Positions 45,790 to 54,107 of a stretch of 64,000 bases of DNA are shown here, in pieces. Position 1 is the first letter of the stretch, and the number at the start of each line of letters is the position of its first letter. Below the pieces are notes generated by a model. The model saw nothing but the letters and a program-made list of their open reading frames with translations. It did no database searches and was not told where the DNA came from. The position numbers were made by a program, and so were the translations under genes. Source of the stretch: Nereida ignava (GTDB lineage: Bacteria > Pseudomonadota > Alphaproteobacteria > Rhodobacterales > Rhodobacteraceae); NCBI RefSeq assembly GCF_001049735.1, contig NZ_CVPC01000004.1:62001-126000 (forward strand), read 5' to 3'.

Positions 45790-47138
45790 CATGGACTGCA
45801 AACCTTCCAACACCGTTCCACGACTACTTGGGCGAGAACCGTCTTGATGAAGTCGAATGCATCATCGGTGACTTGTCTGGCATCGCGCGCGGCAAAGCCG
45901 TTCCCGCCAAGAAATTCGCAAAACAATCCCAGTTCTTTTTGCCCAATTCGATCTTCTTTCAGACCATCGCCGGTGGTTGGGGCGAGGCCGCAGGCCCTGA
46001 AGGCTGGATTGAGCCGGACATGACCCTTGTGCCCGACATGAGCACAGCCACGGCCGCCCCGTGGACTGGTGATTGGACCCTGCAAGTCATCCACGATGCG
46101 GTTACCCGCGAGGGCGAACCTGTGCCAATGGCACCGCGCAACGTATTGAAACGGGTTGTTGCCGCCTATCACGCACGCGGCTTGAACCCTGTTGTTGCCC
46201 CTGAGATGGAATTCTATCTGGTTGGTCGCAACACCAATCCCGCCAATCCGATTGAACCAATGATGGGCCGTAGTGGCAGGCCAGCTGCCGCACGCCAGGC
46301 GTATTCAATGTCAGCGGTCGATGAATATGGCCCCGTGATTGACGACATTTACGATTTCGCCGAAGCGCAGGGATTTGAGATTGACGGCATCACCCAAGAG
46401 GGCGGCGCAGGGCAGCTAGAGATCAACTTGCGTCACGGCGATCCGGTCAAACTTGCTGATGAAGTGTTCTACTTCAAACGCCTGATCCGCGAGGCAGCCC
46501 TGAAGCACGACTGCTTTGCAACTTTCATGGCCAAACCAATCGAGGGCGAGCCCGGTAGTGCGATGCACATCCACCACTCGGTCCTTGATCAAGACGGCAA
46601 CAACATCTTCTCTGCGGCAGATGGTAGTGAGACTGACGCTTTTTACCACTTTATCGCAGGGCTGCAAAACCACGTGCCTTCAACCATCGCCGTGCTGGCG
46701 CCCTACGTGAACAGCTATCGGCGGTACGTCAAAGATCTGGCTGCGCCGATCAATCTGGAATGGGCTCGTGATAACCGTACAACGGGCATCCGTGTGCCCA
46801 TTAGCGATGCTGCTGCACGGCGGGTTGAAAACAGGTTGGCGGGCATGGATTGTAACCCGTACCTCGCGATTGCTGCCTCCTTGGCGTGTGGGTTAATGGG
46901 CCTTGAAGAAGCACGCGCGCCACGCCCTGAATACCGCGGTGATGCCTATGACGCGGATGAAGACATCCCCCGTGGCCTGTTCGCAGCACTTGAACTTTTT
47001 GATAGTGCAGAGCGGCTCAAAGACATTCTGCACCCTGAATTTGCACGGGTGTACTCCATCGTAAAGCGTACGGAATACGAAGAGTTTTTGCAGCAAATCA
47101 GCCCTTGGGAGCGTGAGCATCTTTTGCTCAATGTATGA
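45786..47138 (+). CDS. Glutamine synthetase-family gamma-glutamyl ligase
   Basis: 450 residues with the type I/III glutamine-synthetase catalytic barrel. Metal and glutamate contacts appear in VVAPEMEFYLVG, GAGQLEINLRHGDPV and GSAMHIHHSVLD; the ATP-site region NLEWARDNRTTGIRVPIS and the C-terminal RVENRLAGMDCNPYLAIAASL are complete. The first 100 residues differ from true GlnA and match PuuA/GlnA-like amine ligases. Probable reaction: ATP-dependent gamma-glutamylation of an amine or amino acid imported by the neighbouring transporter. Start at ATG 45786, fused by ATGA to the amidotransferase gene. Confidence 0.9.
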   Translation: MTWTANLPTPFHDYLGENRLDEVECIIGDLSGIARGKAVPAKKFAKQSQFFLPNSIFFQTIAGGWGEAAGPEGWIEPDMTLVPDMSTATAAPWTGDWTLQVIHDAVTREGEPVPMAPRNVLKRVVAAYHARGLNPVVAPEMEFYLVGRNTNPANPIEPMMGRSGRPAAARQAYSMSAVDEYGPVIDDIYDFAEAQGFEIDGITQEGGAGQLEINLRHGDPVKLADEVFYFKRLIREAALKHDCFATFMAKPIEGEPGSAMHIHHSVLDQDGNNIFSAADGSETDAFYHFIAGLQNHVPSTIAVLAPYVNSYRRYVKDLAAPINLEWARDNRTTGIRVPISDAAARRVENRLAGMDCNPYLAIAASLACGLMGLEEARAPRPEYRGDAYDADEDIPRGLFAALELFDSAERLKDILHPEFARVYSIVKRTEYEEFLQQISPWEREHLLLNV

Positions 47139-47143
47139 CCTGA

Positions 47144-48457
47144 ATGAACTGGCTTTTTGCAAACGAAGCACAGGGTGTGATGCCCGAAAGCTGGTACGCA
47201 GCAACTGCTGATGCCCCTGCCCCGCACCCTGTTTTGCGCGGAGATCATCGCGCTGATCTGTGTATCATTGGCGCGGGCTACACGGGTCTGTCTGCTGCAC
47301 TTCACGCAGCCAAAGCGGGCATGTCGGTCATTGTTCTTGACGCCCACCGTGTGGGATGGGGCGCATCGGGACGAAACGGCGGCCAAGTTGGAACAGGCTT
47401 GAATTGGGACGTTAGCGTGCTCGACAAAACATTTGGCAAACAACGCGCCGATGCACTTTGGGCCATGACCGAAGACGCCAAAAAACTCACCCGCTCACTG
47501 CTTGCCGAACACGCGCCTGACGCTGACTACACCGCAGGCTTGCTACAAGCGGCCGTTACCGCGCAAAAAGCCGATGAGCTTGCTCAAGAAGCCGAGTTAA
47601 TGCGCGCACGCTTTGGATATGACACCACCATGTGCGACGCAGCACAGGTTGAGGCCCATATCGGAACAAAAGCCTACTCAGGCGCAGTCCTTGATATGGA
47701 TGCGGGCTATTGCCACCCGCTTCGCTACGCCTTCGGGCTTGCGCGGGCCTGCGACGCGGCTGGCGTGCAGATCTTTGAACGGTCCACAGTTCATAAAATT
47801 GACGTCAGTACTGATCACAATTCCGCCCGATCACCCCACACCGTGCGCACAGATGCTGGCACGGTTTCGGCAAAGTTCATCTTGCAAGCCACAAATGGCT
47901 ACGGCGCGCATCTAAACCGCAAAACCGCCGCCCGCGTATTGCCCATCAACAATTATATCGCGGCAACCGAGCCTCTTGGCGCGCGCGCGCCCATCAAGAA
48001 ACTAATGGCCGTGTATGACAGCAAGTTCGTGCTGAATTACTTTTGGCAATCCCGTGACGGACGACTTATTTTTGGGGGTGGAGAAAGCTACGGCAAACGC
48101 TTTGGCGAGATTGAGCCGCGCGTCAGAAAGCAGCTATCTGAAATTTATCCAGAACTCTCTGACGTCAAATTTAGCCACAAATGGGGCGGCACCCTCGCCG
48201 TTACCGCAACACGTTTACCATTTGTGGGCCAAGTCGTGGACGGGCATTACAGTGCGGGCGGCTACTCAGGCCACGGGCTTGTGCTTGCCACTTTTGCGGG
48301 CCGAGCCTGTGTGAACGCGATGCGCGGCGATACCGGTGAGTTTGACATGCTGCAAAACCTTCCGTCGCCCGCGCTTCCGGGCGGCGCTGTTCTTGGCGGA
48401 CTAATTACCAACGCCGCAATGCGGTGGATGGCGCTCAAAGACAGGCTGTTTCACTAA
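47144..48457 (+). CDS. FAD-dependent oxidoreductase (DAO family, PuuB-like)
   Basis: 437-residue amine/imino-acid oxidase. The dinucleotide fold DLCIIGAGYTGLSAALHAAKAG is followed by GWGASGRNGGQVGTGLN, the conserved FAD loop of the DadA/PuuB group, and the C-terminus has GGTLAVTATRLPFVGQV and YSAGGYSGHGLVLATFAGR. It starts five bases after the ligase stop. Likely oxidises the gamma-glutamylated amine to an aldehyde, as PuuB does. The aldehyde dehydrogenase needed for the next step is not in the window. Confidence 0.9.
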   Translation: MNWLFANEAQGVMPESWYAATADAPAPHPVLRGDHRADLCIIGAGYTGLSAALHAAKAGMSVIVLDAHRVGWGASGRNGGQVGTGLNWDVSVLDKTFGKQRADALWAMTEDAKKLTRSLLAEHAPDADYTAGLLQAAVTAQKADELAQEAELMRARFGYDTTMCDAAQVEAHIGTKAYSGAVLDMDAGYCHPLRYAFGLARACDAAGVQIFERSTVHKIDVSTDHNSARSPHTVRTDAGTVSAKFILQATNGYGAHLNRKTAARVLPINNYIAATEPLGARAPIKKLMAVYDSKFVLNYFWQSRDGRLIFGGGESYGKRFGEIEPRVRKQLSEIYPELSDVKFSHKWGGTLAVTATRLPFVGQVVDGHYSAGGYSGHGLVLATFAGRACVNAMRGDTGEFDMLQNLPSPALPGGAVLGGLITNAAMRWMALKDRLFH

Positions 48458-48596
48458 GCGCACAGCCCACCCATCTTCTGACACAGGTCCAAGACAACAA
48501 CACGCCCCGGTCGTATTGCCGCGGCGCTCAATATTTATAGACCGATAGCTTTTAGTATTTTACAATTATCGAAATTAGTTTTCGGAACGTATAAAA

Positions 48597-49790
48597 ATGC
48601 TAGATCAAGCTCAGCCCACCAAAGCGCCCTCTGACCTTCACGCAGCCGAACCCATCCCCGCCGCTGTGCGCGATGAAATCGAGCGGCTTCTTAGCTCAGG
48701 CGATCTGTTCCGCTATACATCCCAGAACGCACCCGTCACTCTGCTCGAACGAGAGTTTGCCGTACAGCTTGGCAGTACATACGCGCTGGCGGTGTCATCA
48801 TGTTCAGCGGCATTATTTCTGTCCCTTAAGGCGCTAAACCTGCCGCGTGATGCGCGGGTTCTTATTCCTGCTTTCACATTCGCAGCCGTACCATCATCTG
48901 TGGTCCACGCGGAATGTGTTCCAGTCCTTTGTGAAGTTGGCGAAAACTACCGGATTGATCTGAACGATTTTGCGGGCAAACTTGATCAAGATATCAGTGC
49001 TGTCATCATCAGCCATATGCGCGGCCATACCTCTGACATGGACGCCATTATGCGTCTTTGTGATGCGCGCGATATCCCAGTTATTGAGGATGCTGCACAT
49101 TCCTTGGGTACGACATGGCACGGCAAAAACATTGGTACGTTAGGGCGGGTCGGATGCTTTTCGTTTCAATCCTACAAGCTCCTCAATGCTGGTGAGGGCG
49201 GCATTTTGATTACTGATGATGCGGACTTGGTTGCGCGCGCCACCATCATGTCCGGTGCCTATGAGCACGCTTGGGAGAAACACGATATCGCCGCTGAAAC
49301 CGTTGAAAAGTGGCAAAACAAACTGCCGATTTATAATTTGCGGCTGTCCAACATGTCTGCGGCGATCGTGCGCGCGCAACTGCCGGAAATTGCGCGGCGT
49401 GTTGCGGACGGGCGGCGCAATCATGACCGGCTAGCCGAACAGCTAAATCGCCACCCCAATGTGACGGTGCCCGAAAAACTTGACCCCGAAAACCGCGCAC
49501 CTGACAGCATCCAATTCAATCTGACCGATATGACTGATGCTGCGGTCACCGACTTTGTCTGCCGCGCGGACGCACAAGGCATCAAAGTACAGGTCTTTGG
49601 CATGTCAGCAAACAACGCGCGCGCATTTTGGAACTGGCAGTTTTTGAATGATACCCCAGAGCTACCCAAAACCCGCGCGATGCTGATGCGCGCCTGTGAT
49701 GTTAGGTTGCCCGCACGCCTGACACCGCAAGACTGCGACATGATCGGAGAAATATTGCTAAACTCATTGCCTAGCGGCGAGTTGAATTAG
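48597..49790 (+). CDS. DegT/DnrJ/EryC1/StrS-family aminotransferase
   Basis: 397-residue PLP enzyme of the sugar/amino-sugar aminotransferase family. PLP lysine is Lys 194 in SFQSYKLLNAGEGG; the cofactor Asp and His are in VIEDAAHSLG, and SSCSAALFLSLKAL binds the phosphate. The preceding 139 bases are unusually AT-rich just before the ATG and may hold its own promoter. No nucleotide-sugar genes are near, so a role in surface sugars is not supported by context; it could instead transaminate a product of the upstream amine pathway. Convergent with the LysR gene. Confidence 0.88.
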   Translation: MLDQAQPTKAPSDLHAAEPIPAAVRDEIERLLSSGDLFRYTSQNAPVTLLEREFAVQLGSTYALAVSSCSAALFLSLKALNLPRDARVLIPAFTFAAVPSSVVHAECVPVLCEVGENYRIDLNDFAGKLDQDISAVIISHMRGHTSDMDAIMRLCDARDIPVIEDAAHSLGTTWHGKNIGTLGRVGCFSFQSYKLLNAGEGGILITDDADLVARATIMSGAYEHAWEKHDIAAETVEKWQNKLPIYNLRLSNMSAAIVRAQLPEIARRVADGRRNHDRLAEQLNRHPNVTVPEKLDPENRAPDSIQFNLTDMTDAAVTDFVCRADAQGIKVQVFGMSANNARAFWNWQFLNDTPELPKTRAMLMRACDVRLPARLTPQDCDMIGEILLNSLPSGELN

Positions 49791-49810
49791 CCACGTAACA
49801 GTGACGCGCG

Positions 49811-50761
49811 CTACAAAATGGTCAGCGCATCCCTAAGCCACGGGTGCCGCTGTGATGCCGGTTTAACGATCATCTCATCAAGATGGCCTTTGAGGCGTGC
49901 AGCCGTTTGTTCAGGCATATCACGCAAAATACCGCGACGCGCCGTCAGGCTGATTGTCCGGCTTAACGCGCCAAAGGGCAGCGGGGCCACATCAACCTGT
50001 TCGCGGAACCGGTCTGCGCGCAGCCAGCCGAGGGGTGTGAAAATAGTCCAACCCTGCCCTGCAGCCACCATCGCCATGATCGCGTGATAGCTATCGAGTT
50101 CAAACTGATGTGCAAGGTTCAGCCGCTGTCGCGCCAAATGAGCCGTGATCGAGCGGCCCATGTGGTGGCGCTGCGTGTACTGAATAAGAGGCATTTTCTT
50201 AAGCGCGTCAGCGTCTGTGGGTTGGCCTTTGGGCACGGCAACGATGAAGTCTTCCCTCATCAATGGGTGCACATCCATCCACTCGCCGGATGCACCAACA
50301 TCTGCAGCCACGACAATATCCAGCGCGCGGGCGTCCAGCAGATCAAACAGCCGGTGCGAGGCCCCCGTCTCTAACAAGAACTGACACCCTTTCAGATCAT
50401 TGGCCATGCCAGACAGAAGGCGCGGTGTCACATCTGCATCAAAATCCTCAATCATCCCAAGGCGAAAGCTGGTCAGCGCCTGCCCATCAAGAGCCAGTTC
50501 ACTGCGTGCTTGTGTTGCCTCGTTAACGATGTTTTGTGCGCGCAGCCGGAACGTCTCACCAGCAGGGGTTGGCAGCACGGGGCGATGCGAGCGGTTCAAC
50601 AGAGTGACCCCGATGGCGCCTTCAAGATTGGTCAACTGCTGACTAACCGTGGCCGGAGATGTGCCAAGCCTGCGTGCGGCCGCACTGATGCTTGCCTCCT
50701 CGACAGTAGCCAAAAATACTTCGATGCCCCAGAGGGTGAAACGGTCTTGAGATGCGCGCAT
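49811..50761 (-). CDS. LysR-family transcriptional regulator
   Basis: 316 residues. The N-terminal winged helix-turn-helix is plain (FLATVEEASISAAARRLGTSPATVSQQLTNLE), followed by a substrate-binding domain. It starts three bases after the phaR stop on the same strand, so it may be read from the phaR transcript. It is convergent with the DegT-type gene. A regulator divergent from its target is usual for LysR, but here there is no divergent partner, so the target and ligand are unknown. Residue pattern is normal and complete. Confidence 0.9.
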   Translation of the reverse strand: MRASQDRFTLWGIEVFLATVEEASISAAARRLGTSPATVSQQLTNLEGAIGVTLLNRSHRPVLPTPAGETFRLRAQNIVNEATQARSELALDGQALTSFRLGMIEDFDADVTPRLLSGMANDLKGCQFLLETGASHRLFDLLDARALDIVVAADVGASGEWMDVHPLMREDFIVAVPKGQPTDADALKKMPLIQYTQRHHMGRSITAHLARQRLNLAHQFELDSYHAIMAMVAAGQGWTIFTPLGWLRADRFREQVDVAPLPFGALSRTISLTARRGILRDMPEQTAARLKGHLDEMIVKPASQRHPWLRDALTIL

Positions 50762-50764
50762 GGA

Positions 50765-51319
50765 CTAGGACAGTTTGGAAAGTTTATCTTGCAGCTCTGC
50801 CAGTTGCTTTTTGATATCGCTTAGGTCTTCGCCCTTTGGCGCGGGGGCTTCGTCTTTCGCAGCAGGCGGTGTCGCAAATCCAGTCATGCCGCTGGTCATT
50901 GCCTTCATGAAGGCTTCTTGTTGGGCTTGCATCGCCTCAAATCCGGGCATTTTGGCCATTGGATTGATTGTGCTCATGCTATCAACCACTTTTGATTGCC
51001 CATCACGAAGCATATCAAACGACATCTGCAAAAACTGCGGAACAACGCTGGCGGTCTGGGTCGTATAGCTACGCACCAAATCATTGAGCACACCAACAGG
51101 TAAAACGCTTTCACCGCGACTTTCGTGATCTGCGATAATCTGCAGCAAATACTGGCGGGTTAAATCATCGCCTGATTTCAAATCGACAATCTGAACTTCG
51201 CGGCCTTCACGAATGAAGCTCGCGATATCTTCGAGGGTCACGTAATCGCTGGTCTCGGTGTTATAGAGCCTGCGGCTTGCGTAGCGCTTAATTAGCAATG
51301 TCGATTTTTCTTCAGCCAC
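50765..51319 (-). CDS. phaR: Polyhydroxyalkanoate synthesis repressor PhaR
   Basis: DNA-binding repressor that leaves phasin promoters when it binds nascent PHA. 184 residues from the GTG at 51319, which has GGGAGGA seven bases upstream; the frame upstream is non-family. The N-terminal domain (LLIKRYASRRLYNTETSDYVTLEDIASFIREG) is diagnostic, followed by the PHB-accumulation domain (SRGESVLPVGVLNDLVRSYTTQTASVVP) and a Pro/Ala tail ending in a short coiled coil. It lies downstream of phaP and phaC, and operators of the right type are found ahead of phaP. Confidence 0.95.
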   Translation of the reverse strand: MAEEKSTLLIKRYASRRLYNTETSDYVTLEDIASFIREGREVQIVDLKSGDDLTRQYLLQIIADHESRGESVLPVGVLNDLVRSYTTQTASVVPQFLQMSFDMLRDGQSKVVDSMSTINPMAKMPGFEAMQAQQEAFMKAMTSGMTGFATPPAAKDEAPAPKGEDLSDIKKQLAELQDKLSKLS

Positions 51320-51444
51320 GCGACGATCCTCCCAAGATGGTTCACTGGCGATTAGCCTATGCGCGTGCAGCAAAAAAGGAAAGAGATCTTGTGATCGTTC
51401 AAAGCTGCGGCGCAGCACAGACTGCACAGGGAACGTACCGCAAA

Positions 51445-51480
51445 GAAAAAGCGGGCGCCAAAGCTGGCACCCGCTCTTTT
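51445..51480 (-). terminator. Terminator after phaP
   Basis: On the minus strand AGCGGGTGCC pairs with GGCGCCCGCT and is followed by TTTTTCTTT. It lies between the phaP stop and the phaR start, separating a highly expressed phasin transcript from its repressor gene. Confidence 0.88.
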
Positions 51481-51532
51481 GTATCCGCGTCAGTAATTTG
51501 GAGGAATGACGCGGATGAGCCTAAGGGGCTAT

Positions 51533-51970
51533 TTACTTAGATGTGGCTTTTTTCGTTGCCGCAGTCGCATCAGCAGTCGCTTTTTTAACTGCTGCTGTTG
51601 TCTCGTCCGACATGTCTTTGCCAGCAGCCAAAACCAACTCGACTGTTTCTATCTGAACTTTTTTCGCAACTTCTGCGAAAGCTGCCATGTATTCAGCAGA
51701 GGCTTCTGCAGAAGCAGAGGCGAAATCTGTCATCGCTTTTGCGTAATCAGCAGGCTCGGCTTGTGCTTTGGTAACACCAGAAAGCTTAGTCAGCGTTTCT
51801 TTGGTCCATTTTGCAGAAATCTCGGAAGATTGGTCTGCTGCACTCAATGCAACTGCGGAAAGTTTTTCAGACAATGAAGCCTGCGTTTTGAACGCGTCTG
51901 TCATTGCGGATGTATCCACAGGGAATGCGCCCATCATGTCTTTCATTGCGGCTGTGAAATCTTGTGCCAT
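51533..51970 (-). CDS. phaP: Phasin
   Basis: Structural protein coating PHA granules. 145 residues, Ala- and Lys-rich, helical, without a signal peptide: MAQDFTAAMKDMMGAFPVDTS, a central amphipathic helix (KWTKETLTKLSGVTKAQAEP), and a C-terminal tail of KKATADATAATKKATSK resembling histone-like PHA phasins. GAGGTATGACC lies before the ATG. Two CTGC-N3-GCAG inverted repeats upstream mark it as a PhaR target. It is followed by a terminator. Confidence 0.9.
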   Translation of the reverse strand: MAQDFTAAMKDMMGAFPVDTSAMTDAFKTQASLSEKLSAVALSAADQSSEISAKWTKETLTKLSGVTKAQAEPADYAKAMTDFASASAEASAEYMAAFAEVAKKVQIETVELVLAAGKDMSDETTAAVKKATADATAATKKATSK

Positions 51971-52037
51971 TGGTCATACCTCTTAAATTCGCCAGCAAGA
52001 CAACCCTGCTGTTTTCTGCGTCTGTAGTATTGATACA

Positions 52038-52052
52038 TGCTGCATCGCAGCA
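52038..52052. promoter_or_regulatory. PhaR-type operator 1 upstream of phaP
   Basis: TGCTGC-ATC-GCAGCA is a perfect inverted repeat with 6-bp arms and contains CTGC-N3-GCAG, the binding pattern reported for PhaR in Paracoccus and Rhodobacter. It lies 68 bases before the phaP ATG. Confidence 0.75.
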
Positions 52053-52065
52053 AATCAAGCTTTTT

Positions 52066-52076
52066 CTGCAATGCAG
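52066..52076. promoter_or_regulatory. PhaR-type operator 2 upstream of phaP
   Basis: CTGC-AAT-GCAG, a second copy of the same inverted repeat centred 26 bases from the first, again between phaC and phaP. Spacing of about two and a half helical turns would let two PhaR units bind. Confidence 0.7.
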
Positions 52077-52150
52077 CATTGGACAAAAAAGAGGTTAACA
52101 ATCAAAGAACTAGCGAAACGCAGCCCCAAGGCAGGCTTCAGATGCGTAAA

Positions 52151-53986
52151 TTATTTTGGCAGCACATATGTCCCCGGCGCGTCACAAATCACTTTGTGAG
52201 TCGCCTCGCCAGGCATACGCGCCTTGCACATCTTGCCGGAACGGGTTGCCAGCCAATCGCCCCACGTCGGCCACCACGAAGATTTCGGCGTGAACTCGGC
52301 CGCCTCTTGCCACGCTTCGGCGGTGCCTGACATGTCAGGATTTAGGTAGTGCCCATATTTGTTGCGGCTCACCGGATTGATGATGCCCGCGATATGTCCT
52401 GACTGGGACAGAATGAACGTTTTGTCTGTGCTGCCCATCTTCTGAATGCCGGCATAGCTGGATTTCCACGCAGCAATATGATCGGTCTCACAAGCAATGG
52501 CGCAAACAGGGACCGTCACATCGCTGATGTGAAGGGTTTCGCCCAACAGCTCAAACCCAGTTGAGGCAAACTCATCGCGCTGGCACAGGCCGCGCAAATA
52601 CTGGATCGCCATCTTGCCCGGAAGGTTGGTGCTATCGCCGTTCCAATAAAGTAGATCGAACGCGGGCGGGGCCTCGCCCAACATGTAACTGCGGATCGCC
52701 GGACGATAAATCAGATCGTTCGAACGCAGATAGCTGAACGTGCGGGACATGTAATAGCTGTCCAAAATGCCGTCTTTGCTGCACTGGTATTCAATACCGT
52801 CAACAAAATCATCGTTAAGGAAAACACCCACTTCACCACGATCAGAAAAATCCGTGAGGGTCGTGAAAAAGCTAGCCGCGTTCACCGACGTATCGCCGCG
52901 CTTTTTCAGCAATGACAAAGTCAACGACAGCGTGGTCCCCGCGATACAGTACCCGACAGCATTGACCGATTTGACATCACAAATTTGCTTAACCTGCTCG
53001 ATGGCTGTCAAATACCCGCTCTCGACATACTCCTCCATCCCGACGTCTGCATAGCTGTCATCTGGGTTTACCCATGAGACAACGAACAGCGTAAACCCTT
53101 GATCGACGATCCATTTGATCAGGCTGTTTTGCTCTTTCAGATCGAGAATATAGAACTTGTTAATCCAAGGCGGAAAGATGATCAGTGGCGTCTCATGAAC
53201 CTCGTCTGTGGTCGGCGTGTATTGGATCAGCTCAAACATGCGGTTACGAAAAACCACCTTACCTTGGGATGTTCCGAGGTTTTCACCAACCGTGAATGCA
53301 TTTTTGTCCGCAAGCGTAACCAGAAGATCACCGTCGTTTGCCTCAATATCGCGCACCAAATTTTCCAGGCCTTGCACCAGCGAGGCACCATCGGTTTCCA
53401 CCGCACGCTCAAGCGCATCTGGGTTGGTCTGCAAAAAGTTCGTGGGCGCCATCATATCCACAATTTGCTGAGTGAAATATGACACGCGCTTGCGGTCTTC
53501 GGGGGCCAACCCATCAAGCGCGTCAACCGCATCAGACATCGCTTGTGCGTTCATCATGTATTGTTGCTTGATGAAGTTAAAATACGGATGGCTCTGCCAC
53601 AGCGGGTTGGAGAACCTGCCATCAGAAGGGGTCTCGTCGGCTGGTGCTTCAAGCTTTCCTGCCGCCAGCGCACTCTGCGCCTCAACGAAATGCGCCATTG
53701 ATTTGCCCCAAAAGGCAACCTGCTGTTCAAACAGTTTTGATGGATCACGAACCGCCTCGCTCCAAAAACTGGCAGCGGCCTTCAACATCAAGTCTTGGCC
53801 CGGCCCCTCAAGCGAGGGATTTACCTGCCGCTTGTGCTGCACTGCAGCAGTGAGCCGTTTGGACAATTCTTCGACTTTCGATAGGTTTTGCGCAAGTTTT
53901 GTTGAGTGCCCACCAACCAAAAGGTCATTTGGTCGATCGATTGTTTCAGAAGGACCCCCACTGATAGAAGTTTCTTTGGTTGTCAT
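52151..53986 (-). CDS. phaC: Class I polyhydroxyalkanoate synthase
   Basis: Polymerises 3-hydroxyacyl-CoA into PHA on the granule surface. 611 residues, normal for class I. The lipase-like box GYCIAG places the catalytic Cys at about 347. The N-terminal domain (NPLWQSHPYFNFIKQQYMMNAQAM) and core segments (PTNFLQTNPDAL, PLIIFPPWINKFYILDL, SWVNPDD) are complete; the catalytic His is expected in SQSGHIAGIINP. Divergent from phaZ over 121 bases and followed by phaP and phaR on the same strand. Function certain. Confidence 0.96.
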   Translation of the reverse strand: MTTKETSISGGPSETIDRPNDLLVGGHSTKLAQNLSKVEELSKRLTAAVQHKRQVNPSLEGPGQDLMLKAAASFWSEAVRDPSKLFEQQVAFWGKSMAHFVEAQSALAAGKLEAPADETPSDGRFSNPLWQSHPYFNFIKQQYMMNAQAMSDAVDALDGLAPEDRKRVSYFTQQIVDMMAPTNFLQTNPDALERAVETDGASLVQGLENLVRDIEANDGDLLVTLADKNAFTVGENLGTSQGKVVFRNRMFELIQYTPTTDEVHETPLIIFPPWINKFYILDLKEQNSLIKWIVDQGFTLFVVSWVNPDDSYADVGMEEYVESGYLTAIEQVKQICDVKSVNAVGYCIAGTTLSLTLSLLKKRGDTSVNAASFFTTLTDFSDRGEVGVFLNDDFVDGIEYQCSKDGILDSYYMSRTFSYLRSNDLIYRPAIRSYMLGEAPPAFDLLYWNGDSTNLPGKMAIQYLRGLCQRDEFASTGFELLGETLHISDVTVPVCAIACETDHIAAWKSSYAGIQKMGSTDKTFILSQSGHIAGIINPVSRNKYGHYLNPDMSGTAEAWQEAAEFTPKSSWWPTWGDWLATRSGKMCKARMPGEATHKVICDAPGTYVLPK

Positions 53987-54006
53987 ATCGATCTAAGCCC
54001 CATACC

Positions 54007-54018
54007 GTGCAGTCGCAG
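54007..54018. promoter_or_regulatory. Possible PhaR site in the phaC/phaZ intergenic region
   Basis: GTGC-AGTC-GCAG differs by one base from CTGC-N4-GCAG. It lies 20–30 bases upstream of phaC and in the shared phaC–phaZ promoter region. Weaker than the two sites before phaP. Confidence 0.35.
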
Positions 54019-54107
54019 CATAACACATGCTTTGTTCCCAAAGCAGCCCCACTATGTGTTACCATACATCAACGTAGCGCATGCGTGAACCGATGCAGGA
54101 GACGAAC

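Noticed and set aside
48458-48596. AT-rich gap as evidence of horizontal transfer of the DegT-type gene
   Set aside because: Only the intergenic stretch is AT-rich; the coding sequence looks like its neighbours, and there are no mobile element remnants.
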